A stretch of 64,000 nucleotides of DNA from Cyathus striatus (lineage: Eukaryota; Basidiomycota; Agaricomycetes; Agaricales; Nidulariaceae), in contig JAOVFP010000014.1 in assembly GCA_025738555.1 (NCBI GenBank), positions 744,001-808,000 of the forward strand, read 5' to 3'. Below, piece after piece: positions 34,501 to 45,199 of this stretch (position 1 is the first letter of the stretch; every line of letters begins with the position of its first letter). Below the pieces are notes generated by a model, which searched no databases, was not told where the DNA came from, and saw nothing but the letters and a program-made list of their open reading frames with translations. The position numbers and the translations under genes are program-made.

Positions 34501-34579
34501 AGACATGGGGGAGGATGCTGACAACGACCTGTATGACCCGGATATGGAGTTGTTTGATGACGATGCGGGGGATGATTAA
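31508..34579 (+). pseudogene. Second Plavaka-element gene, interrupted by a hAT MITE
   Basis: Divergent from the transposase. Exon A (31508-31784) encodes a basic, Ala-rich coiled-coil-like N-terminus (EAEDRRRVQEAARKAAAAK). Intron 31785-31835. Exon B is split by the MITE at 31875-32561 plus its target duplication; excision would restore one frame running into EFQRLPRAVS. Further exons give an acidic region (SEYGPDEDDELENDEPD), a basic linker (GMQYRKEVRQLMG), then a folded C-terminal part (FKTDIMPRIYDHV, NWLHGFATASMKAIEDELEE, MALTTAHYSPDFEFNLEPKT, VHRALIYNLTGE) and an Asp-rich end. The helical C-terminal pattern resembles DUF6532-type proteins of agaricomycete elements, at low confidence. It could be a DNA-binding partner of the transposase, analogous to TnpA in plant CACTA elements. 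Except for the MITE it shows few stops. Confidence 0.7.
31875..32561. mobile_element. hAT MITE (687 bp) inside the Plavaka element
   Basis: The ends are inverted repeats TAGTGTTGCCACGGTTC(A/G)ACTC. A perfect 8 bp duplication CCATGAGG lies at 31867-31874 and 32562-32569. The interior has no transposase frame. It is younger than the Plavaka insertion's gene and splits its second exon. Confidence 0.95.
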
Positions 34580-34940
34580 GTAGCTGTCGAGCATCTTTTC
34601 ATTACTGTATATAGTCTACTCTTGTGAACCTAGGCTCGAAAATATATGCTTCTGCTCTATTATTTAACTGGGACCTGTCAAGAAATATGTCTTTTGTGTG
34701 CCTTTACATTATGCTTACGTTGACTTTGGCTTGACTTTCAAAAGGTACTCATGACTTTCGCTGTATTTCTAAAGACATTATCTACTTTTAAAGACACATG
34801 TGACTAGTAAAGGCAAGGGGCCTAGCTTTACAAAGTCACCGCTGCCTTTGGCCTTTGGGTCCTTTTTTGGTCTTTTCGATCTTTACGGTCTTTATAAAGA
34901 CCTTAAAAGACACCAGAAAGGCATGCGTGTTTTACTGATG

Positions 34941-35420
34941 CATTTACGCCAACTAACCGTTACAAGAAAGCTATAACAGCGTCTTACATCATGTTCAACA
35001 ACGGTCCACAGCCTACAACGTCCCCTCATCGATCCTTGGCCTCCTCTCTCTGCTCCTTCACATCATTCTCGTCAAGCGATCATCCTTCTCCTTTCACCAC
35101 AACTGAACAAGAAAAACATCTGTGGGATATAAAAGTTAAAGGTTATCTGCATGTAAGGAAGATAAACGGTAGCAGTGGGTCTTCAAAATGTCTATTATTA
35201 GTCTTAGCATATAATGTTATGAACTACAACGAGATATAAAACTGAAATCTTTAACCTCGTCAAACGATAAAAGCGCGTGAGCGCTGGTGCGTAATGCAAA
35301 ATAAACCATTCCAGAGGGATGACGGACGATCACCTGGCATGTATCCATCTACACCAACTAACCATTACAAGAAAGTGCATCACTGCGTACTACATCAGGC
35401 TCAACAGCGCAGTGCACAGC
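34941..35420 (-). repeat. DUS1 3' modules after the Plavaka element
   Basis: 34941-35140 completes the module interrupted at 27770, including a remnant of the DUS1 last exon (35000-35060). 35140-35420 is the second, adjacent copy directly downstream of the intact DUS1 stop at 35421. It provides the MITE-free empty site (AAAGGTTATCTGCATG at about 35140) for the 9261 insertion. Likely 3' untranslated and convergent-terminator sequence for DUS1. Confidence 0.8.
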
Positions 35421-37957
35421 CTACAAGGTCACCTCATCGATCCTTGGTCTCTTTGACTCCTCTCCCTCCTTCACACTATCCTCACCAAGAGCACGCTTCT
35501 CCACGCGCACATCTCCACCCTCAACCACGGAGGTAGCATCCATAGCCATAGATTCCGAGTCTACACCAAAACCCTGCTTAGCTTCAGCAGAAGGCGGAGG
35601 AGGAACCAACGCATCCGCATCCCGAAGCACCTCGTGATCTTTCTCAGTACGCGCTGTCTTCCTTGCAGCCCTCGCTGCAGCTTCTTCCTTTCTCTTCTTC
35701 TTCTCTTCTCTCTTCTTTAACTCTTCTATACACCCATCAGCTATATAACAGGGGCGGGGTAAAAACACGTACTACTCACCTTCCGTAGGCGGGCCAGGCA
35801 ACGCCCTAAAGTACGGCTGCAGCAACCAGTGTGGTATTACATCCAACCCCACATGAGGGTGGATAACGATAAGATCTTTGAGCTGCTTCCCTTCCGCGAA
35901 AGCAGCCTTCATATCTCTCTGTATATCCGCGTCAGCTCTACATCACAGAAACCGAATGCAAAGAAAAACGAACCTCCATACGACCCGCCATCTCCTTAAC
36001 AACAGCCACATACTGCCCCACACCGCTCTCCTCATTCCACACACCCTTCTCCCTCTCCTCCTTATACGCATGCTGGCTAATCTTAATCCTCCCCAGACGT
36101 TCCCGCAAATCCGTTTCCCGCTTCAACGACTGATGAAGGAGCTTAAACAGGTGCCCTTTGACTGCACTGAGGCCGGTGGTGGTACACAGGGTACGCACAA
36201 TGTCGAGGTATTCCAATGCCACAAGAGGAGCTGGAGGATGTCGTGTGAGGATCGACTTGTTTGAGAGGTATAATGAGTGCGTGGGGTCCGTTATTTCCGG
36301 GTGGTAGTGCTTTATCCCGTTTTGTTCCTTTGGTTCGTATGCACTCTCCGTAACAGCTTCATCTTCTGACGCGGAGGAATCATTGCCCATCCACTCCTCC
36401 CACCCTGCAACCCTCCCAATGCGTCCGCCAATCCCTAGCCCATTAAACAAGGCAGGGTTATACAAGTTCCCCTCGGCGCTCATCACTCCATCGCACCCTG
36501 TCTCTTCCAGGCAGCGCAAGATGTCTGCTTGGTATAGGATGTTCCCGTTAGCAAAGACGGGGACTTTTACGGCCTTTTTGACGGCGGCTATTTGTGGCCA
36601 GTCTGCAAGGCCCTGTTGGGTAAGGGTAAGTATAATGTCATAAGAAGGAAAGGGCCACGAGCAAGAGGTCATAGAGGAAGAAGGATGAAACAACGAGAAA
36701 CACCGAAAGTAAAACAGCACGAGAGGAGAGAAGGACGTACGGTATTAATACCCCTCTGCTCCCTCAACCTCCCATGACACGTCAGAATCTGCGCTCCAGA
36801 TTCCTCGAGCATCTTCGCGTACTGCACAGTCTTTTCAACGCTGGGGAAGACGCGGAACTTGGCGGTCACTGGGATGGAGAGGTTTTTGTGCAGTATGTTG
36901 ACTGACAAAGGGGGGTTAGTAAGTGTTGAGATGAAGAGATATGGGTTGGGGACCAGGAGGGACGCTTGGGCAGAACATATCACAGTTTGGCACAGGCGTG
37001 ATTCTCCGAGTATGCCGAGCTGTCGCTCAAGCTCATTACGAAGCAGAACTAGGCACTACGTCTGCAGCCAATAGCGCCATGTAGTCCGTTGCAGATCAAG
37101 TCCATAGCATCAACTAAATATCGATCCCAGCGCCAGCCAGCAGCATTCTAACTCCCTTAAGAGTCTTCACCACACGAAATCGGCGCGTGAGTTGCCACCC
37201 CAACCATTATCCACCGAAACTTTACCACCCTCCCCTATAACCCTCCAAAAGGCGAAGAACCAACAAACTCACTCAGTTTCCCAACCAACTCCCAATCATC
37301 CATCAAAAAAGCACCATACTTCCCCTTCTTCGCGATATCCTGGGGGCACCCAAGGTTAATATCGACCGCATCGCAGTGGTCTTGCAGCGCCAAAGCTGAG
37401 GTGAGCAGCTGATCTGGGTTGTTGGCGCAGAATTGTATTATCAGTGGTCTGTCTGTGTCTTGGGGTGCTGAGGAAGACAACGAGGAAGTAGTGGGAGAAG
37501 GGAGTGATATGGATGAAGATCCCTCTTCGCCTGACGCCACGTCGAAGGAGGCGGTTTGGTACGATTTGTTTGTTGCGTTCGCGTACATCTCGAAGGTGTT
37601 GAGGACTATGTTACTTGGGATCGACATTGTATACGCACTTTGGCGTTAATCATCGGTGTGTACACCAACTAGAAAAAGAACTCGTGAGTGAGAGAAGTAG
37701 TATATCACAAGAAAAAAATCGTACCTCGGAACCATACCGCCTCGATAAAACTCTCCACGCCTAAACACCTCCCAAAGATCCCCTTATCAGCTTTCTCCTT
37801 TCACCACAACTGAACAAAAAAGACATACCAGTTCACTCTGATCAACCATCGGCGCAACAACAAACTTGGAACTCCCCAGCACATCCCGATAAAACTCGTA
37901 CCCCGAGAGCTTTTTCCTCTCTTGTACAGCGGGTGATTCCGCTAGTATTCCTGGCAT
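35421..37957 (-). CDS. DUS1: tRNA-dihydrouridine synthase 1, intact eight-exon gene
   Basis: Flavin-dependent reduction of uridine in the tRNA D-loop (U16/U17 for the yeast Dus1 group). Exons: 37957-37829, 37760-37725, 37668-37639, 37588-37273, 36901-36741, 36612-35982, 35935-35780, 35740-35421; total 1779 nt, 592 aa, all phases agree, GT-AG introns of 35-45 up to about 370 bp. Motifs: [11 protein letters not shown] (32-42, FMN site), [10 protein letters not shown] (56-65), QFCANNP (117-123), LGCPQ with the presumed catalytic Cys146, VTAKFRVF (182-189), [10 protein letters not shown] (212-221), VFANGNI (243-249), then the C-terminal helical domain and a Lys/Arg-rich tail ([10 protein letters not shown]) that may bind RNA. 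Longer than yeast Dus1 because of insertions and the tail. The acceptor of exon 7 (GTAGAG) is the least certain junction. The start is ATG 37957. Divergent with TM-mucin gene 2. Confidence 0.93.
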
Positions 37958-38773
37958 TGTAGATGAAACGATTGGACGTTCAAAAAGAGCTCTCAGAGAG
38001 CCTATTAGGGCCCGAGAGATGTTGAAGACGGGTATGGCGGCGGTGGGAAGGGAGGTCGAGCCTCAGCGGTAGGTTCAGAGAGCTAGCGGAAAAGTGATTT
38101 TCGGACGATGCTGTATTTGGAGCGGGGGACGATAGTATTGCGACCAAACAAATGGCCGCGCGCTGGCAAGCCAACTGGTAGCCAAGGGGTTGTTCAGAAC
38201 GGGTAGGTACGAAAACTGACACTGGCCATCCCGGTTCACTGAACGAATCAGTTTAGAACTTTGTTGTTAGAACTTTGGAATTGCTAGTTGGAACCTACAC
38301 GCCCAACTTACTAAAATTTCATTTGAAGGCTTATTAAAATCAATGTAATAGGCTCTATGATCACCGGCTTGCTCTGACATTACTTCCGAAAATTTCGTTG
38401 TTTCCGACTCGTTACAGAAACGTACTGACTACTACTAGCTGCTCTGCAAAAGTAGCGGTGCATTATTTTGTACTGAGGTATCTTTGGTTTACAGCAGTCA
38501 CATTCACGACATGTTGGCAACATTCTGCTATGTGAATTTTGGACGACAAAACCATGGTTTCTGGCGTATATTTATACCCAAACCAAAAAAATCCCCATTC
38601 AAATGATATTCATCGACATTACCTTCTTCCTTGGTGACCACGTCAAGTCGAATATCAACTTGAACCATTGCCTTCGCAGGTCTTTATCATGCGTATATAT
38701 ATGTGTGTATGTGTGTTTCACTTCGCAGCTTCCCCACCCCTCTCTTATATACATACACTTCATTTAGAGCACA
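37958..38773. promoter_or_regulatory. Divergent promoter region between DUS1 and TM-mucin 2
   Basis: About 0.8 kb separates the two divergent start sites. Near DUS1 it carries GATGAAACGA and GTGATTTTCGGACGATGC blocks; near the membrane-protein gene it carries the conserved CAGCAGTCACA, ATGGTTTCTGGCGTA and GCGTATATATATG elements shared with the other four copies. The arrangement is the only complete copy of this region in the window. Confidence 0.7.
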
Positions 38774-38895
38774 ACGATACCGGATAAAATAAACGGAGGG
38801 CCGCAAATGCTGAAAAGGTAAGTGCTTGAAGTTATCTTAACATAACTGGATCAACGTTGTGCTTAAACCAACTCTAGTGCCACATCTGCAAGCCT
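38774..38895 (+). pseudogene. TM-mucin gene 2, exon 1 (start codon lost)
   Basis: Exon 1 is again exactly 44 bp (38774-38817) with a GTAAG donor, but the start codon reads ACG and an in-frame TAA follows. The first bases of the next exon (about 38880) are cut by the foldback element; the rest lies at 43273-43987. Confidence 0.8.
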
Positions 38896-38994
38896 GAGGG
38901 GTGTCAGCCAAATTTATCATTTAACAGCAGTGTTATATGATATGGGATATCATATAAGGTCTGAGTTTTATGAGTGAGGCATATACTATATGTA

Positions 38995-39485
38995 TATACA
39001 GGCTATTCATAAGTACTCATTACTTTATGCTTATTATTATTGTGATAGTATTATGAGTACTCATAAGTACTCATTACTTTATATTTCCTATTATTATTGT
39101 AATGGTACTGTGGGTAATCATAAGTACTCATTACTTTGTATTTCCTATTGTTATTGTAATGGTATTGTGGGTACTCATAAATACTCATTACTTTATGCTT
39201 TCTATTATTATTGTAATGGTATTATGGGTACTCATAAGTACTCATTACTTTATGCTTGCTATTATTTTTGTAATGGTATTAGGAGTACTCATAAGCACTC
39301 ATTACTTCATATTTCCTATAGTTATTGTAATGGTATTATGAGTACTCATAGGCACTCATTACCTTATATTTCCTATTTGTATTGTAATGGTATTAACAAT
39401 ACTCATAAGTACTCATTACTTTACATTTCCTATTGTTATTGTAATGGTATTGTGGGTACTCATAAGTACTCATTGCTATTACAGA
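38995..39485. repeat. 57 bp tandem array, left foldback arm
   Basis: About eight units of 54-57 bp, each containing TACTCATAAGTACTCATTAC and a TATTATTATTGTAATGGTAT part. The 57 bp period (19 codons) creates a long repetitive open frame on the plus strand and is mirrored on the minus strand in the right arm (42230-42850). Not a gene. Confidence 0.9.
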
Positions 39486-40289
39486 TTACTAGTTGATCTG
39501 CGCTTCACATATTTCCCACGCTTCGCATTTGTCACGTACTTCACGCGCGTCACGTTCGTCACACATATTCCCGTGCCTCATATTTCTCCCACGCATTGCA
39601 TTTGTCACGTACTTCATGCGCGTCACGTTCGTCACACATATTCCCGCGCCTCATATTTTTCCCGCGTATCGCATTTGTCACGTTATACACGCGCGTCACG
39701 TTCGTCACACATATTCCCGCGCTTCGCATTTGTCACATACTTCCCGCGTGTCACGCTTGTCACATATATTCCCGCGCTTCACATCTGTCACATTTGCTGC
39801 GCGTCACGTTCGTCACATATATTCCCGCACATCACATTTATCACATTCTTCCTGCCCGTCACGTCTGTCACGCATATTCCCGCGCATCAATGCATCATAC
39901 ATTTCCCACACATCATATTTGTGACAATTTTCGCGCGTGTCACGTCTGTCACAATTCTCCCACACTACGTATATATCGCACTTGTCACACTTTAGCGCGT
40001 TTATCACACTTTAGCGCGTTTGTCACGCTTTAGCGCGTTTGTCACGCTTTAGCGCATTTGTCACGCTTTAGCGCGTTTGTCACGCTTTGGCGTGTTTGTC
40101 ATGCTTTAGTGTGTTTGTCATGCTTTTATGCGCGTCACGCGTCACGTTTGTCACGTTCTTTATAAGCGTTACGCTTTTATGAATGTCACACATCTCACAT
40201 CTATTTGTCATGCTTTTCATGCTCATCACAGTGCATTTGTCATGCTTTGTATGCATATCACGCGTCACATAAGTCACATCTGTTTCTTA

Positions 40290-41560
40290 TGATTTGCACA
40301 TGCATCATAGTCATCATGTCTTTGAGGCTTTCATCATGCTTTCACACACATCATAAGTGTTACTTATGTCACATCTTTGAGATTTATAACACATTTCAAG
40401 CACATTGTGCTTGCATGTGTATCATGATTTTGACATGTTGATGGGGTTCGAACAGGTCTATAATGAAAAATGTTCTGTACATTTCATATCCAAGGAATCA
40501 GAGCACTCAGTGATGCCACATTTAACCCATATCTCATTACTTAGCTGGGTAATTCAGCCTCTTGCATTGACAAGTCAGTCATTGATTCAGTCCCTGTATG
40601 ACAATACTGCACATGACTATAGAAAAATGATAGTAAGTTTTTCTTAGGCAAGAAAGGAGAAAAGACAAAGTAGTCTTTCTGAAAAGAGAACAAGAAGAAA
40701 AGAAGGTGATGATGTAGTTGACACTAAACTAAAGAATAGAAAAGCAAGTAATGAGAAGTACAGGAGGGGGTTTCATATGTATGAATGGATACTAATACTA
40801 AAAGAACTATGTAACATAAATCAGAGATGTGAAACACATGACAGTGTAGAAGTGTCATGTAATCATATAGAGTAAGCATACATGTGACTTAATAATGTGT
40901 GTTGAAGATATAAGAATAACCAATGGTTAATGCAAGAATCATGATCATTTAATGACTGAGACATATGAGTTTAATGTGATGTGGAATCACATATACTGAC
41001 CATTCTTTCAGATTTGTTATCCATATGTAATTCTTTCAGTATATGTCCTTTTCTGTTCAGTTGTTAAATATTTCCAAAATATTCATTTCTATCATAATGA
41101 TCTCATCATCTCTCATATTCAGACTAACCATTATAGTTTTTACTTTGTCATTTAATTACATCTCTAGTTCTGATTATTAAACATCATATCATCCCATTTC
41201 CAAATTTCTCATGCTCTGTCAGTGTGGGTAAGCCTTCAACTACATATACACTCTACATTTTTCATTCTAGTTTCTTATTACTACCACACTTCTATAACTT
41301 TCTAATTGTTATTTTCTGTGTTACAATCTCCAATTCTACAAGTACATATCATTTCATCTGCATATATAATTCACTCTACTATTAAATACTTACTTCACTC
41401 TCATGACAACTTGAATAGTGGTAGAGACAGAAAAATCTGATGAGATTGGAAAGCAATGTATTTGTGAAAAAGCTGCAATGCACTTGAAAAATGTGACATG
41501 CATGAAAAACACATGATGCATTTAAAAAAAAGACATATGTAACATATGTGAAAAGTGTGA
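40290..41560. other. Unique centre of the foldback element
   Basis: AT-rich, no recognisable frame. Short open frames such as the one at 40405-40647 lack motifs. It contains the palindrome axis of the 4.4 kb element. Confidence 0.5.
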
Positions 41561-42229
41561 CATGCATGCAGATCATCATAGCATGACGCACCTCAAAGAC
41601 GTGACACGTGTGACGAGTGTGAAATGCGTGACAAATAGATGTGAGATGTGTGACATGCATAAGAGCGTAACGCTTATAAAGAACGTGACAAACGTGACGC
41701 GTGACGCGCATAAAAGCATGACAAACACACTAAAGCATGACAAACACGCCAAAGCGTGACAAACGCGCTAAAGCGTGACAAATGTGACACGTGGGAAACG
41801 TGTGATAAATGTGATGCGCGGGAATATGCGTGACAAACGTGACGGGCGGGAAGAATGTGATAAATGTGATGCGTGGGAATATATGTGACGAACGTGATGC
41901 GCAGGAAATTTGTGACAGATGTGAAGCGCGGGAATATATGTGACAAGCGTGACACGCGGGAAGTATGTGACAAATGCGAAGCGCGGGAATATGTGTGACG
42001 AACGTGACGCGCGTGTATAACGTGACAAATGCGATACGCGGGAAAAATATGAGGCGCGGGAATATGTGTGACGAACGTGATGCACGTGAAGTATGTGACA
42101 AATGCGATGCGCGGGAAAAACATGAGGCGCGGGAATATGTGTGACGAACGTAACGCATGGGAAAATTGTGACAGATGTGACACACTTGAAAAGCGTACAT
42201 AATTCTATTAGAATAATAATAGGAAGCAT

Positions 42230-42849
42230 AAAGTAATGAGCACTTATGAGTACACATAACACTATTAAAATAATAATAGGAAGCATTACAGTAATAATAG
42301 AAAACATAAAGTAATGAGTACTTATGAGTACATATACTAGTATTACAATAACAATAGGAATTATAAAGTAATGAGTACTTATGAGTACACATACTAGTAT
42401 TACAATAATAATAGGAATCATAAAGTAATGAGTACTTATGAGTACACATGCTAGTATTAAAATAATAATAGGAATCATAAAGTAATGAATACTTATGAGT
42501 ACACATGCTAGTATTAAAATAACAATAGAAAACATAAAGTAATGGATACTTATGAGTACACATACTAGTATTACAATAATAATAGGAATCATAAAGTAAT
42601 GAGTACTTATGAGTACACATGCTAGTATTAAAATAACAATAGAAAACATAAAGTAATGAGTACTTATGAGTACACATATTAGTATTACAATAATGATAGG
42701 AATCATAAAGTAATGAGTACTTATGAGTACACACACTAATATTACAATAATAATAGAAAGCATAAATTAATGAGTACTTATGAGTACACATAGTAGCATT
42801 ACAATAATAATAGGAAGCATAAAGTAATGAGTACTTATGAGTACACATA
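42230..42849. repeat. 57 bp tandem array, right foldback arm
   Basis: About eleven units, the reverse complement of the 38995-39485 units (AAAGTAATGAGTACTTATGA). Unit number differs from the left arm, so the arms have expanded or contracted independently. The array is interrupted by the MITE at 42850 and resumes at 43117. Confidence 0.9.
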
Positions 42850-43114
42850 CTGTACCATTACGACCAACTGTTCAGTCACGCGTCACACGGCGTCGTGAAC
42901 TTGAACGGATCCCGGATTTATCACGCGTCACAGCCAGGCCTGAACAGAGGTACAACAACCATGGTCAAAATTTGCGAGCGCTCGCTTCGCTCGCGAGCCT
43001 AAATTTGAACAGATTTGGGTCTCGTCACGCACCTCACAGGTCGTTGAACAGAAGGTCCAACTAAACATGGTCGTCACGCAAAAATCTCGTGAACAGTTGG
43101 TCGTAATGGTACAG
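42850..43114. mobile_element. Mariner-like MITE, copy 2 (265 bp)
   Basis: Ends CTGTACCATTACGACCAACT in inverted orientation, flanked by TA at 42848-42849 and 43115-43116. It has the same interior as 9261-9514 but in opposite orientation, with CpGs largely intact. It inserted into a subrepeat of the right foldback arm, so it is younger than the foldback element. Confidence 0.93.
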
Positions 43115-43272
43115 TAATACAATTGTAATAATAGTAGAAGCATAAAGTAATGAGTACTTATGAATAGCCTGTATATACATATAGTATATGCCTCACTCAT
43201 AAAACTCAGACCTTATATGATATCCCATATCATATAAGGCCTATGATAAATGAGAAATTTGGCTGACACTTA

Positions 43273-43987
43273 TGCAAGCCTCGCGTTTAACCATACTTCT
43301 GGTACCTCAAGCGTGTCTTCGACTGTAGCTATCCCTCACTCCACCTCGTCAATTCCGACAAAATCTTCAGCGAATAAACAGTAAGTGCTTGAAGGTTTCT
43401 AAACTTAACTGGATCTATGTTGTACTTAAACCAACTCCGGTAGCCTTGCGTTCAGCCAAACTTCTGGTACCTCAAGCAAGTCTTCGACTGTAACTACCCA
43501 TCACTCCACCTCGTTAACTCCGACAAAATCTTCAGCGAATAATAACACTACAACTGGATCATCATCTTCCATCAATCCCAGGACATTAGCAGCAATTATT
43601 ATCCCGAGCTACCTCCTTTTTCTCGCCATCATATTTATCTTTTTATTCTTTTACAAGAAATACCGCCACCCAGTCAGGCCTTGCACCCAGCACAATTCCT
43701 CATCATCTCACACTTCGCTATCCTCTTTTCGAGCTGTTGCGCGTCCATATTTAAAGCGCCCCATATGGTTGAGGATCAATGAGCCAGATAACCCTGAGTG
43801 TGGGTCAGGTTTAGAGCCGGATATGAGAACTTCTGTAATATCGGAGACAAGAACTCATGTTACCACTATTTCAATGCAACCCCCATCATATGTACAGGCC
43901 ACTTTAGACTCATCTCGCGCATTGCATATTTTAGAAGAGAGGCAAAATGAGACGGGTCCAATACTCGGAGATCATTTAGAGTCTTGA
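43273..43987 (+). pseudogene. TM-mucin gene 2, distal exons with duplicated stalk exon
   Basis: Continues the gene cut at 38895. The Ser/Thr stalk exon occurs twice (from 43273 and from about 43446), separated by an intron-like segment GTAAGTGCTTGAAGG...CCAACTCCG that itself resembles intron 1; this is a tandem exon-plus-intron duplication of about 165 bp. Downstream are a transmembrane segment (IIIPSYLLFLAIIFIFLFFY), YLKRPIW, ISETRTHVTT and a tail motif QPPSYVQATLD, ending GDHLES at 43987. The tail is intact but the gene has lost its start codon and is split by the foldback element. Confidence 0.82.
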
Positions 43988-44309
43988 ATTACTTTTTGAA
44001 TGTTGATAACATCGTGATCGTTACTTATTTACAAGATGCCATACCTCAAAATGTGTAGAAAATAAACAATCAATGATATACAGCGACTCAAGTTGTTACC
44101 ACTCAGCGAAAAGCCATTTATAACATGTACAGTTGTCATAGTAGAGTATCTATTCCAGTCCGGTATCACGGGCCCGTATCTTTAGCTGATGTCACTGGTT
44201 CACTCACGAGCGTAACAATTTCACTCATCGTGATGATAGTCAGTAATCATACATAATACATAATAGTAGGCGTGCAGAATAAAATAGTGCTTAAGTGGCA
44301 TTTCTATTG
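43988..44309. repeat. TM-mucin 3' flank, copy 2
   Basis: Matches the flanks at 17335, 44935 and 54850 (ATATACAGCGACTCAAGTTG, CCAGTCCGGTATCAC). No gene. Confidence 0.6.
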
Positions 44310-44934
44310 CACCTCAAGTAGAAGTGATTTGTCGCAGTCCCATCCACTTCCATAACCACACTCTATCAAGAAAATACAAGATATGAATATCAAGCAGTGT
44401 AGTGGAAACACCTTAAATATCTTCATGCACACAATGTCGCCTTTATCATTTTCTCTCTTAAGTTACTTCTGAATCCATCAGGGCTTATATGTACTAGAGG
44501 CTGGAGCAAAGGCTGTGAGTTTGTCAGTGTTATATACTCTTCCTTTGCATATGAAACATTTATGTATGCTAAAGCTTTTAATCTGCGTAAAATGTCATAT
44601 GTTTTGTCACTGTCGACTAGGACAAGTGTAACCACTACCACTGTGAATGCATTCAACAGGTACATATCCCTCTGCATTTAATTCTCTGAATTAGATTGAC
44701 ATTAGTACTGCTGCCAACACCAGCATAACGTCTGGTCACTCTTTTGGTCACCCACATCCAACATTGCCAAGCAGTGACACACAAGCACTGGCGGCCCTGA
44801 CCCATCTCATCACGGAAGATATACTTAAGAATTCAAGTGTATTTGATGAAATGGGTGCCTTGAGTTATCCGATGACTTCATGTAATCCATCACAAGTAGT
44901 AACATCAAAGACTCCCCTGGTTCCGATAAGCTCA
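44310..44934 (+). pseudogene. Truncated copy of TM-mucin gene 6 (5' part)
   Basis: Parallels 55540-56135: shared 5' region (TCGCAGTCCCATCCACTTCC), exon-like blocks, an intron with GTACAT donor and TGACATTAG acceptor (about 44660-44705), and the stalk sequence DEMGALSYPMTS. It breaks off after ACTCCCCTGGTTCCGATA and joins a TM-mucin 3' flank. A TGA early in the first exon and the missing membrane segment make it non-functional. It is less damaged than gene 6 at one point, where it keeps CAA instead of TAG. Confidence 0.8.
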
Positions 44935-45199
44935 TGATTGTTTATTTTTGAAATGAAATAAAAGGCTTTAAGATGTGTAAAATAAACACAATCTATGATA
45001 TACAGTGACTCATGTTACTACTCACCGAAAAGCCCTTTATAATGCCTACAGTTGTCATAGTCCCGATTCCAGTCCAGTATCACCAGTAGACCCATATCCT
45101 TAGCAGCTGTCATTGGTTCACTCGCAAACATACATGATGATGATGATGATAGTCAGTAATAGATGACGACGGACATGCAGAATAAAATCATGTTTAAGT
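44935..45199. repeat. TM-mucin 3' flank, copy 3
   Basis: Matches 17400-17680 closely, including the junction to the DUS1 fragment that follows. This shows that the flank plus DUS1 fragment was duplicated as one block. Confidence 0.7.

Larger units (their letters stand above)
27771..34940 (-). mobile_element. Plavaka (CACTA-like) DNA transposon, 7170 bp
   Basis: Both ends read CATCAGTAAAACAC inward, extending to CATG(T/C)CTTTC with CpG-type differences. The host sequence TATCCATCTACGCC, continuous at 9045, 9710 and 35343, is split here as TATCCA | element | CATTTACGCC, giving a CA direct repeat. Subterminal regions (27790-27940 and 34680-34900) are dense in CTTTGACTTTC-like motifs, as expected for transposase-binding sites. 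It carries a decayed transposase on the minus strand and a second gene on the plus strand, the latter interrupted by a hAT MITE. Confidence 0.9.
38896..43272. mobile_element. Foldback-type element with long, satellite-filled inverted repeats (4377 bp)
   Basis: A 9 bp duplication TGCAAGCCT flanks it (38887-38895, 43273-43281). Inverted arms begin with GTGTCAGCCAAATTT. Left arm about 38896-40290: a unique 100 bp end, eight 57 bp units, then CGCGTCACGTTCGTCACA-type units and a TTTAGCGCGTTTGTCACGC run. The right arm (about 41560-43272) is its mirror and contains a mariner-like MITE. The centre (40290-41560) has no recognisable gene. Long inverted repeats made of tandem subrepeats with 9 bp duplications are the pattern of Drosophila FB elements, which belong near the Mutator group; here the element would be non-autonomous. 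Confidence 0.85.

Noticed and set aside
38990..39995. Plus-strand frame with a 19-residue repeat (HKYSLLY...) and following frames
   Set aside because: Created by the 57 bp satellite (19 codons) and the CGTCAC satellite of the foldback arms; the mirror frames occur at 41674-42848 on the other strand.
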